Shown: in pieces, positions 10,811-16,571 of the stretch
Layout of the letters: every line of letters starts with the position of its first letter
How positions within the stretch are numbered: position 1 is the first letter of the stretch
Origin: a virus
Strand: one strand, 5' to 3'
IMG/VR virus record: IMGVR_UViG_3300028653_000418
Coordinates: 1-20,275 of that record
DNA: 20,275 bases
Position numbers and translations under genes: made by a program
Notes under the pieces: model-generated
Databases searched by the model: none
What the model was told of the DNA's origin: nothing
What the model saw: only the letters and a program-made list of their open reading frames with translations

Positions 10811-10989
10811 CCCGCGAGGCAGCGATCGAGCACCTGCGCAAGTTCTTCGCCATCAAGGACGACGCCGAGCGCACCGTGATCCTCTACCTGGCCCGGACCA
10901 AGGGCTACTACATCAGCACCGAGTACGGCGCGGTGGCGCGGTACCGGGACGGCGAGTACACCATCGGACGAACGGGGGACGTGTTCTAA
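10807..10989 (+). CDS. 60-residue protein, unknown function
   Basis: ATG 10807 overlaps the preceding stop (ATGA) and has AAGGGG upstream at 10792-10797; an in-frame start nine bases earlier is less well placed. The N-terminal half is helical (REAAIEHLRKFFAIKDDAER), the rest beta-like (GYYISTEYGAVARYRDGEYT). Its stop overlaps the ArdC start (TAATG), indicating one translational unit. Confidence 0.75.
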   Translation: MTREAAIEHLRKFFAIKDDAERTVILYLARTKGYYISTEYGAVARYRDGEYTIGRTGDVF

Positions 10990-11948
10990 TGAGCGGCCAG
11001 GACCGGATCTACGAGATGATCACCGAGCGCATGATCAGCCAGCTCGAAGCGGGCGTCGTGCCGTGGCGGAAGCCGTGGGCGACCTCCGGCATCGGCGGCT
11101 TCCCGCAGAATATCAAGTCGAAGAAGCAGTACCGGGGGATTAACGTCTTCCTGCTCTCCGGCACGTACGGGTCCCCCTGGTGGGGTACGTACGACCAGAT
11201 GGCCGAAGCGTCCGGAGCCCGGAAGGTCTCGGATAACTCGCGTCGCGGTTTCCATTACGAGAAGGACGGCGAGCCCTGGACCGGCCTGAAGGGCGAGAAG
11301 TCCACGGTTATCGTGTTCTGGAAGCGTCTCCTGATCAGCGAGCGGGACGAGTCCGGCGAGACCACGAAAAAGACGATCCCGATGCTTCGCTACTTCAACG
11401 TCTTCAACGCCGAGCAGGTCACCGGAATGCCGGAGAAGTACCTCCCGATGGACACGACGGTCGACGCCGACCCCACCGTGGTCCTTGAGGCCGCGCAGAA
11501 GATCCACGACGAGTACCTCGCCCGCGAGGGTGCCCCCGCTTACAAGGAAATCGGGGCGCGCGCTTTCTACACCTGCGACGGCTCCGACAAGATCACCGTT
11601 CCTCCCCGCGAGCTTTTCACGACCGAAGAGGAATACCACAGCACGCGGTTCCACGAGGAGACTCACAGCACCGGGGCCGAAAGCCGTTGCAACCGGCCCG
11701 GCGTCAATACCTTCGACCACTTCGGCAGCCAGAAGTACTCCAAGGAAGAACTGGTTGCGGAAATGGGTGCGGCGATGCTGATGGCAATCGCTGGCATCGA
11801 GTCCAAGGCGACGTTCGAGAACTCGGCCGCCTATGTCGGTAACTGGCTCAAGAACCTCAAGAGCGACCACAAGCTGGTTATCCAGGCCGCCGCGCAGGCA
11901 CAGCGCGCCGTCGACCACATTCTCGGCGTTACCTACGAGGAGGCATAA
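10989..11948 (+). CDS. ardC: ArdC-type antirestriction protein (ssDNA-binding domain plus zincin)
   Basis: Product of 319 residues, a usual size for ArdC. The N-terminal domain (about 1-150) has the family's RIYEMITERMISQLEAGVVP and WRKPW segments, then YRGINVFLL, typical of the ArdC ssDNA-binding fold. The C-terminal domain is a zincin-like metallopeptidase: HEETH at 222-226 is the HExxH zinc motif, and Glu258 (ELVAEMGAA) is the likely third ligand. ArdC of plasmid pSa binds ssDNA and shields it from nucleases, so the phage probably uses it against restriction on entry. It begins at a TAATG overlap and is followed by another such overlap. Confidence 0.93.
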   Translation: MSGQDRIYEMITERMISQLEAGVVPWRKPWATSGIGGFPQNIKSKKQYRGINVFLLSGTYGSPWWGTYDQMAEASGARKVSDNSRRGFHYEKDGEPWTGLKGEKSTVIVFWKRLLISERDESGETTKKTIPMLRYFNVFNAEQVTGMPEKYLPMDTTVDADPTVVLEAAQKIHDEYLAREGAPAYKEIGARAFYTCDGSDKITVPPRELFTTEEEYHSTRFHEETHSTGAESRCNRPGVNTFDHFGSQKYSKEELVAEMGAAMLMAIAGIESKATFENSAAYVGNWLKNLKSDHKLVIQAAAQAQRAVDHILGVTYEEA

Positions 11949-12196
11949 TGGCTATCGAGATCCGCAACCACCCGAACCTGTTTTCCCTTTCCGCCCAAGA
12001 GACCGTGGACCTGCTGACGGATCTCACGTCCGCCGCCGGGGACGCCGGGCACCTCGTTGCCCGCGCCACGGAGAACGGCTTCGCCAGGGCCCCGATAGGA
12101 AAGTGGTACGTCCAGGTCGACCATGCCGGAGACAGTAAGTTCCTGGTATCTATCCAGGGTAAGCGGACGAACTTCGCTAACCGCGAGATCCGGTAG
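11948..12196 (+). CDS. 82-residue protein, unknown function
   Basis: ATG 11948 overlaps the ArdC stop (TAATG) with GAGGAGG just before it. The product has a helical half (SLSAQETVDLLTDLTSAAGD) and a beta-like half (KWYVQVDHAGDSKFLVSIQG) ending ANREIR. No known domain. As the direct ArdC partner it may assist antirestriction; this is inference from position. The stop TAG forms part of a promoter-like -10 element at 12188-12199. Confidence 0.75.
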   Translation: MAIEIRNHPNLFSLSAQETVDLLTDLTSAAGDAGHLVARATENGFARAPIGKWYVQVDHAGDSKFLVSIQGKRTNFANREIR

Positions 12197-12199
12197 AAT
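12188..12199 (+). promoter_or_regulatory. Extended -10-like element ATCCGGTAGAAT
   Basis: ATCCGGTAGAAT is matched at 11 of 12 bases by ATCCGGTAGACT at 15299-15310; both are followed by an AAAAG run and lie at the same kind of site, just ahead of an operon containing a tagged gene. No good -35 is present, so an extended -10 promoter is the simplest reading. Confidence 0.4.
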
Positions 12200-12205
12200 A
12201 GAAAA

Positions 12206-12565
12206 GTGGCCAGCAGGAAAGCCGAATTCTGGAAGTCCCTCCAGGAAGCGAAGAACGCGGTCCGGCAAGCAGACTCCGAGGGAGACATGCGCCGGGAGAT
12301 GTTCTACGCCACTAAGCCCGGTGCGCCGGACATTGAGTACGCGCCCACGCAGACGTCGGACAGGTCGAACCCGCGAACCGCCGCGATGCAGTACTGGCAC
12401 GATCAGCAGGTTATGCGGGTCTCCTGGGGCGACGGCGGGACCCCGTACCTCTACTACGACGTCACCCCCGACGAGGCGAAGCGTTTTACTAAGTCGACTT
12501 CCCCCGGGCGCTTCATAAACGGGAACCTGAACTACAAGCCCTACGGACCGGATGCGGGATCATGA
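12206..12565 (+). CDS. KTSC-domain protein
   Basis: GTG 12206 opens a 119-residue product. The N-terminal 60 residues are charged and helical (ASRKAEFWKSLQEAKNAVRQ). The C-terminal half, about 68-115, matches the KTSC domain: VMRVSWGDGG, PYLYYDVTPDEAKRF, then SPGRFINGNLN, corresponding to the family's F..G..Y.Y..V....F....S.G..FN pattern. KTSC occurs at the C-terminus of some lysyl-tRNA synthetases and as small phage proteins; its function is not firmly known. The ribosome site is weak (GAAAAG). Its stop overlaps the tagged gene at 12562 (ATGA). Confidence 0.8.
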   Translation: MASRKAEFWKSLQEAKNAVRQADSEGDMRREMFYATKPGAPDIEYAPTQTSDRSNPRTAAMQYWHDQQVMRVSWGDGGTPYLYYDVTPDEAKRFTKSTSPGRFINGNLNYKPYGPDAGS

Positions 12566-12900
12566 GCGCGCAAGATAACATGAACAGTCTTCAGTTCAAG
12601 AAGACCGAGGCCGGGCGCTACCACGCACGAGGTGCAGCGCATAACTATATTGTGCAGCGTGACAATCCCTGGCGGCTTAGCGTGTATGAGCATGAACCAC
12701 ATCCTGAAAGCCCGGGGCTAGACGCGATGAAGCTGTCCAAGCCCGAGCCGAAAGAGCAGGACACGCACGATACCGCTGGCCTGGCCAAGAAGACTGCGCA
12801 GCATTACGAGTCCCTTGGTGAGGATTACAAGCAGAGTGAACACCACTACATGAACCGGTACACGGCGGCGTTAGAAGGTGCTTACGACACTGAGCCGTAA
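12562..12900 (+). CDS. Tagged protein, unknown effector domain
   Basis: The 112-residue product begins MSAQDNMNSLQFKK, the tag shared with proteins at 9638, 15332, 15709 and 16121. The body (AGRYHARGAAHNYIVQRD and DTAGLAKKTAQHYESLG) is a small beta segment followed by helices and is not recognised. It overlaps the KTSC gene by ATGA. It contains an in-frame TTA leucine codon at 12871-12873. The tag suggests it travels or is targeted with the other members; its activity is unknown. Confidence 0.8.
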   Translation: MSAQDNMNSLQFKKTEAGRYHARGAAHNYIVQRDNPWRLSVYEHEPHPESPGLDAMKLSKPEPKEQDTHDTAGLAKKTAQHYESLGEDYKQSEHHYMNRYTAALEGAYDTEP

Positions 12901-12967
12901 GCGAATTAACATTTGGTTCAGAGCGCGCATTAGGCTCCTGGCCAGGACTACTAATAAGGAGCACTAC

Positions 12968-13489
12968 ATGGAACTCAAGTGGAAGCTACTCGGCCTGTGG
13001 TGGCGTCTCCGGGGCATTAACCCGCCGTTCATGGCGCGGATGATCGACCTCGCCCCGGACGCGCCCCGGGTCGGCTTCGCGAAGACCTACGAGACGGAGT
13101 ACCCCTACCGGCCTGGCTGGGGGACAGTGGTCCGCCTGTACGGCGCGCACGGCGTCCTCCTGGCGAGCTTGCAGCCACGGGTGGCACTGGACGACGACTC
13201 CATCGACGCGCGCCTCCTGATGGCTCTCCGGGCCACGGAGGGCACGTCCGAGTGGCGGGCCAAGGCGTGGGACGATGGCGAGCGCGTTGGCGAGCTGATC
13301 TTCACGCACGCGAGCAGCCCTGAAGAGGCCGCCGAGTTCTCCGACATGCTCGGACTGGACGACGAGTTCACCCGGGTCGTCTCCGACAAGTGGCCCGTCG
13401 ACTCGGAAGCCCTGCAGTTCGCGGACGCCTGCGGCGACATCACGACCAGGGAAGCCCGACAGATCCTGGACGCCGAGCGGGATGCGTAA
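12968..13489 (+). CDS. 173-residue protein, unknown function
   Basis: AATAAGGAGC upstream supports ATG 12968, and in-frame sequence before it is not needed. The N-terminus is basic and aromatic (ELKWKLLGLWWRLRGI), perhaps a membrane-surface helix. The rest is acidic, mixed alpha/beta (VVRLYGAHGVLLASLQPRV, AEFSDMLGLDDEFTRVV). No domain recognised. The end overlaps the next gene by eight bases. Confidence 0.8.
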   Translation: MELKWKLLGLWWRLRGINPPFMARMIDLAPDAPRVGFAKTYETEYPYRPGWGTVVRLYGAHGVLLASLQPRVALDDDSIDARLLMALRATEGTSEWRAKAWDDGERVGELIFTHASSPEEAAEFSDMLGLDDEFTRVVSDKWPVDSEALQFADACGDITTREARQILDAERDA

Positions 13490-13727
13490 CAAGATCCAGG
13501 TCGTCCCCGGCTGGGACCCCGCGCTGTACCACAAGATCGAGCGGAAGGTTGGACGGCTGGACCGGGGCACGATGCTGGACTTCGCGGACGTCGCCGGGTC
13601 CGGCATGTCCCGGGCGTTCGGTGACTTCCGCCGGGAGGGGGACGAGCGGTCCCTGCTGGAGATAGAGGCAGGTCTGCAGACTCTCTGGGCGATCGTCCAG
13701 CGGCTCAAGGGGGAACCCCCCGTTTGA
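13482..13727 (+). CDS. 81-residue helical protein, unknown function
   Basis: ATG 13482 overlaps the preceding gene by eight bases. The product is mostly helical (PALYHKIERKVGRLDRGTML, then SLLEIEAGLQTLWAIVQRL), with a central Gly-rich turn (DVAGSGMSRAFGDF). No known motif. Its stop lies inside the next promoter, so it ends this operon. Confidence 0.75.
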   Translation: MRNKIQVVPGWDPALYHKIERKVGRLDRGTMLDFADVAGSGMSRAFGDFRREGDERSLLEIEAGLQTLWAIVQRLKGEPPV

Positions 13728-13752
13728 CGGACCCCGCCGGGGGGAGTAGTGT
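13724..13752 (+). promoter_or_regulatory. Promoter TTGACG-17-TAGTGT inside an inverted repeat
   Basis: TTGACG (13724-13729) and TAGTGT (13747-13752). CCCCCC at 13716-13721 and GGGGGG at 13739-13744 flank the -35 and spacer, a possible operator. It serves the operon starting at 13780. Confidence 0.6.
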
Positions 13753-13779
13753 GGGGGTACAGGGAAGAGGAGGCAGAAC

Positions 13780-14004
13780 ATGAGCTACGTGAACACTAAC
13801 CCGGGCGCGGAAGCCGACCGGCTTCGCACCGACAACTTCTTTGCCGACCTTCACCAGCAGCGGCACGACGAGCGCGTGCGCTTCGCGGAGTACGCCGCTG
13901 TGAACGCCGGGTACCAGATCTGGGTTCAGACCCGCCCGCCACGCCCCGGCCCGTCGCTTCTCGCGCGGTTCGGCGCTTGGATCGAAAGGCAGCAGCACTC
14001 ATGA
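13780..14004 (+). CDS. 74-residue protein, unknown function
   Basis: AGAGGAGG at 13766-13773 supports ATG 13780. The product is polar and helical (EADRLRTDNFFADLHQQRHD), then VNAGYQIWVQTR and a C-terminal amphipathic helix (SLLARFGAWIERQ). First gene of its operon; the end overlaps the next start by four bases. No family recognised. Confidence 0.75.
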   Translation: MSYVNTNPGAEADRLRTDNFFADLHQQRHDERVRFAEYAAVNAGYQIWVQTRPPRPGPSLLARFGAWIERQQHS

Positions 14005-14246
14005 TCTTTCTACTACTCCTGGTCGTCGTGGTGCTCTGCATCGTCTACGACTTCCGGAACTCCCAGTACGTATCGAAGTCGGTGAACACCGCCTACGCGG
14101 TTTCAATCATCCTGCTCGCCGTCACCGGGTTCGGGATCATCGGCCTCGCGGTCATGCTCGTCTCGGTAGGCCACGTCTACCTGGCCAAGCAGAAGTTCCT
14201 AGCGGCGCAGAAGGAACTACAGGACAAGAACGGGGAACGGCAGTGA
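14001..14246 (+). CDS. 81-residue two-helix membrane protein
   Basis: ATG 14001 overlaps the preceding stop. Two transmembrane helices are predicted: residues 2-15 (IFLLLLVVVVLCIV) and about 33-56 (AVSIILLAVTGFGIIGLAVM), followed by a charged helix (AKQKFLAAQKELQDKNGERQ). Both ends probably face the cytoplasm or periplasm together. Holin-like topology, but no lysis genes adjoin. Coupled to the next gene by overlap. Confidence 0.75.
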   Translation: MIFLLLLVVVVLCIVYDFRNSQYVSKSVNTAYAVSIILLAVTGFGIIGLAVMLVSVGHVYLAKQKFLAAQKELQDKNGERQ

Positions 14247-14605
14247 AGGTCTACCTGGCCGCCGACTACGCGCGGAAGAACGAGATAAGAGAGGTCGCCG
14301 CGAAGCTACGGGCCCTCGGCATCGAAGTCACGAGCCGCTGGCTGGACACGCCCGACGACGGCATTCCATGGTCGGCAGAGGCGAAGGTCGACGTCGAAGA
14401 CGTCCAGGACGCACACACACTGGTCAGCTTCACCACGGGTGAACTCGCCCGGGGTGGCCGACACGCGGAATTCGGCATGGCAGTGGCCCTGGGCAAGGGC
14501 CTGGTCATTGTCGGCCCGCGTGAGCACGTCTTCCACTTCCTGCCCGAAGTTCTCCTCTTGCATGGCAAAGAGCAGCTTCTCGACTGGGCGAAGGTCGTGG
14601 CCTGA
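14243..14605 (+). CDS. Nucleoside 2-deoxyribosyltransferase-like protein
   Basis: GTG 14243 overlaps the preceding gene. The 120-residue product starts KVYLAADYARKNEIRE, the usual first strand and loop of the nucleoside deoxyribosyltransferase fold, and has RGGRHAEFGMAVALGKGLVI with Glu76 in the position of the catalytic nucleophile, then VGPREHVFHFLP. These enzymes exchange or hydrolyse the base of nucleosides or nucleotides. In a phage it could serve base salvage, modified-base metabolism or removal of nucleotide-derived signals; the sequence does not decide. Length is slightly below typical family members (about 140-160). Confidence 0.85.
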   Translation: MKVYLAADYARKNEIREVAAKLRALGIEVTSRWLDTPDDGIPWSAEAKVDVEDVQDAHTLVSFTTGELARGGRHAEFGMAVALGKGLVIVGPREHVFHFLPEVLLLHGKEQLLDWAKVVA

Positions 14606-14607
14606 TC

Positions 14608-14859
14608 ATGGCCATTCACCGGTATGACCGGACCTATAAGGCCCACGTCAATAAGGGCTCGGACGGCCGGTGGCACTACGTCGTATTCGAGACCGCGAAG
14701 CTCGAAGGTACCAAGCTGGTCCGGCGCGAGCGTATTGTCCACGGGTCCTTTGAGACCTGGATCGCGGCCTACACTAAGGCCACCCTAGCTGTCTCGGCAT
14801 TCCGCGAGGCTCACCGGGTATCCGTTAAGCATCATCACGTCTGGAGGAATGACGACTAA
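14608..14859 (+). CDS. 83-residue basic protein, unknown function
   Basis: ATG 14608 is two bases after the preceding stop. The product has beta segments (AIHRYDRTYKAHVNKG, RWHYVVFETAKLEGTKLV) and a helix (WIAAYTKATLAVSAFREAH), and ends with a His-rich stretch (VKHHHVWRNDD). No family recognised. Stop overlaps the next start (TAATG). Confidence 0.75.
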   Translation: MAIHRYDRTYKAHVNKGSDGRWHYVVFETAKLEGTKLVRRERIVHGSFETWIAAYTKATLAVSAFREAHRVSVKHHHVWRNDD

Positions 14860-15299
14860 TGGTTCACCGGAAGCAGCCCGCAGAGAAAGTTCCCCCAAAG
14901 GCACCGGCTAAGCCGCTTACCGCCGCCGCTCGAATTCGGCAATGGGCCGCAGAGACCGGAGTCCCCGGCGTACCCGAGCGCGGGCGCATTCCCGACTGGC
15001 TGCTCGAACTGTATTCCGCCGACGACAGGAATGCGGCGGTCACGGAAGCCCGTGCCAAGAGGGCGCAAGCGGACGTGGAAGCCGAGAACAACCCGATCAT
15101 GAGGCCGACTGGTAAGCGCCACCGCGCGAACTGCGGCTTTTGCAGCGCGGCCCTGGGCGCGAAGCCACATTGTGAGCGCTGCCCCGGCACCATCCGGAAC
15201 GCCGACCCGTCGAACCGGGACCGCGTTTGGGTCTGCCCCTGCTTCGAGAAGGACCCGGAGCGGCACGTCAAGGCCAAGGACTACCGCAGCCTCACCTAA
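14859..15299 (+). CDS. Lsr2-type DNA-binding domain fused to a Cys-rich zinc region
   Basis: The 146-residue product has a Lys/Pro-rich N-terminus, then at about 22-55 AARIRQWAAETG and ERGRIPDWLLELYSA, which match the C-terminal DNA-binding domain of actinobacterial Lsr2 (IR.WA...G..V..RGRIP....AY); Arg41-Gly-Arg43 is the minor-groove RGR. The Lsr2 dimerisation domain is missing. The C-terminal part has C92-x2-C95, C105-x2-C108 and C126-x-C128, a likely zinc ribbon. Lsr2 silences AT-rich foreign DNA, so this protein may compete with host Lsr2 or coat phage DNA (inference). Confidence 0.78.
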   Translation: MVHRKQPAEKVPPKAPAKPLTAAARIRQWAAETGVPGVPERGRIPDWLLELYSADDRNAAVTEARAKRAQADVEAENNPIMRPTGKRHRANCGFCSAALGAKPHCERCPGTIRNADPSNRDRVWVCPCFEKDPERHVKAKDYRSLT

Positions 15300-15310
15300 T
15301 CCGGTAGACT
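15299..15310 (+). promoter_or_regulatory. Extended -10-like element ATCCGGTAGACT
   Basis: Second copy of the element at 12188-12199 (one mismatch), 22 bases before the tagged gene at 15332 and directly after a stop. No convincing -35. Confidence 0.4.
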
Positions 15311-15331
15311 TAAAAGGTCGATGGGAGTTCC

Positions 15332-15712
15332 ATGAGCGCGCTTGATAATGTTTCCAGCCAGCAGTTCGTGAACCAGGTGCACCAGTCTGGTGGCGCGTCA
15401 ATTCATGCGGCCTCTGGGAAGCTCCTGCCACCCGGCAAAAAGGGATTCATGGTCGGCGGTAACGCACCAAGCATGCAGGTTCCGTCCGAGGAGTTCGGTC
15501 CCGAGCACGTCCAGAAGTTCGCTGCCTCTCTGCCCGCAGACCACAGTACTTATGTCGGCGGCTGGGAGCATGAGGGCCAGGTCTACCTGGACGCTTCCCA
15601 GAAGGTTTCCCGGGCCAAGCAGGCGACGCGGCTAGGCAAGAACCGTAACCAGATCTCCGTCTGGGACAACAAGAACATGAAGGAGATCCCCACGGGTGGT
15701 ACCGGCGAATGA
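15332..15712 (+). CDS. Tagged protein with a domain recurrent in actinophages
   Basis: GGGAG precedes ATG 15332. The 126-residue product starts with the shared tag (MSALDNVSSQQF), then GGASIHAASGKLLPPGKKGF, and ends VYLDASQKVSRA, RLGKNRNQISVWD and EIPTGGTGE. I recall this GAS...YVGGW...VYLD.S......A..LG..RNQI.IWD....EIPTGGTG pattern from actinophage proteins of unknown function; this is recollection only. Stop overlaps the next tagged gene (ATGA), so the two are made together. Confidence 0.82.
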   Translation: MSALDNVSSQQFVNQVHQSGGASIHAASGKLLPPGKKGFMVGGNAPSMQVPSEEFGPEHVQKFAASLPADHSTYVGGWEHEGQVYLDASQKVSRAKQATRLGKNRNQISVWDNKNMKEIPTGGTGE

Positions 15713-16128
15713 GCGCGCAGGAGAACCTTTCGAAGCCGCAGTTCTTTCACTTCACCGATCACCCGTTTAATCCCGGTGAAGAGGTTATGCCTGTTGCCGA
15801 GCTAGGCACCGAGCCTAGTAACAGCAATGAGAACGTCGGGGACCCGGATAAGACGTATGTCACTACCAGCCTGCAGCGTGGGCACGAGATGAACTACGGG
15901 AACCGCGTTTACCCGGTAAAGCCTCTCGGGAAGCTCGAAGCGGACCCGGACAGTAACGGGGACGGATTCATGACCGGGGGACACCTTCAGGTTCTTCCGC
16001 ACACGGCCGAGACGCTGGCGATGTCGAACCAGCAAATTGACCGGACGAATCAAGTACACGCGGACCTGCGAGCCAGGAACGGGGCAGGAAAGGGCGCATG
16101 GTGGGACGAGGTGATTCCCGGTGAGTGA
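15709..16128 (+). CDS. Tagged Arr-like ADP-ribosyltransferase homologue
   Basis: Product of 139 residues starting with the tag MSAQENLSKPQF. After it, FFHFTDHPFNPGEEV, TYVTTSLQRGHEMNYG and RVYPVKPLGKLEADPDSN follow the order of the rifampin ADP-ribosyltransferase Arr (FYHGT..., IYFS..., YIVEPTG..E.DPN). His14, Tyr50 and Asp79 sit where the Arr NAD-binding His, Tyr and catalytic Asp lie. The GT of the HGT motif is FT, so activity is less certain than in the neighbour at 16121. Target unknown; rifampin resistance is not implied. It overlaps the next gene by eight bases. Confidence 0.75.
   Translation: MSAQENLSKPQFFHFTDHPFNPGEEVMPVAELGTEPSNSNENVGDPDKTYVTTSLQRGHEMNYGNRVYPVKPLGKLEADPDSNGDGFMTGGHLQVLPHTAETLAMSNQQIDRTNQVHADLRARNGAGKGAWWDEVIPGE
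15713..15750 (+). repeat. 38-base identical repeat encoding the tag, copy 1
   Basis: Identical over 38 bases to 16158-16195. It encodes AQENLSKPQFFH at the N-terminus of the protein at 15709. Confidence 0.95.
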
Positions 16129-16504
16129 GCGGTACAACCAGTTCCTTGCTAACCGTGGCGCGCAGGAGAACCTTTCGAAGCCGCAGTTCTTTCACGGCAG
16201 CGCGGATAACTTTGAGCCCGGTGACAAGATCGACCCTCGCCAGGCGTACGAGCGCGTCTCCCCGGAAGCTCAGCAGGGCCGGGCGTACTTCACCACCGAC
16301 AGGGCTAAGGCGAGCTTCTACGCCGACCGGGCCTCTGCGAAGCGTGGTGCCCCTCCCCGCGTCTACCAGGTAGAGCCCATGGGCGAGTACCGGCAGGACA
16401 TGATGACCAAGCGGTCGCCAGAGAACAAGGTCACCGCCGCGCCCCTGAAGGTTCTGGGCGAAGAGAATCCCGTGGACTGGAAGCAGACCCACTACGAGCG
16501 TTAG
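16121..16504 (+). CDS. Tagged Arr-like ADP-ribosyltransferase
   Basis: GTG 16121 gives a 127-residue product with 12 extra residues (MSERYNQFLANR) before the tag GAQENLSKPQFF. The rest is a compact Arr fold: FFHGSADNFEPGDKI at 23-37 (Arr: FYHGTKANLAIGDLL), AYFTTDRAKASFYADRA at 55-71, RVYQVEPMGEYRQDM at 80-94, then APLKVLGEENPVDW. His25, Tyr56 and Asp93 match the Arr catalytic set. Arr enzymes ADP-ribosylate rifamycins; relatives are used as protein modifiers. Size is close to Arr (about 140). Probably an infection effector acting on a host protein; the substrate is unknown. Confidence 0.82.
   Translation: MSERYNQFLANRGAQENLSKPQFFHGSADNFEPGDKIDPRQAYERVSPEAQQGRAYFTTDRAKASFYADRASAKRGAPPRVYQVEPMGEYRQDMMTKRSPENKVTAAPLKVLGEENPVDWKQTHYER
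16158..16195 (+). repeat. 38-base identical repeat encoding the tag, copy 2
   Basis: Second identical copy, 445 bases from the first, inside the gene at 16121 and in the same reading frame relative to the tag. Confidence 0.95.
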
Positions 16505-16510
16505 CTCGTT

Positions 16511-16539
16511 TCGACACGAGCACTCGTTTGGCGTAGCCT
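16511..16539 (+). promoter_or_regulatory. Promoter of the proteasome-ATPase operon, TCGACA-17-TAGCCT
   Basis: TCGACA (16511-16516) and TAGCCT (16534-16539). CTCGTTTCGACAC at 16505-16517 repeats the -35 region ahead of tRNA-Leu (4041-4053), suggesting shared control. GGGAGG at 16557-16562 supplies the ribosome site of the following gene. Confidence 0.55.
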
Positions 16540-16571
16540 GAGTACACGACCGAACAGGGAGGCAACATAGC

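Noticed and set aside
10986-11918. 310-codon open frame on the minus strand
   Set aside because: It mirrors the ArdC gene, whose domains and zinc motif are clear; GC-rich genes commonly leave open antisense frames, and the antisense product shows no motif.
15332-15712. C-terminal GGTGE as a Pup-like tail, given the proteasome ATPase nearby
   Set aside because: Pup ends in GGE or GGQ on a small disordered protein; here the EIPTGGTG segment appears to belong to a folded domain seen in other phage proteins.
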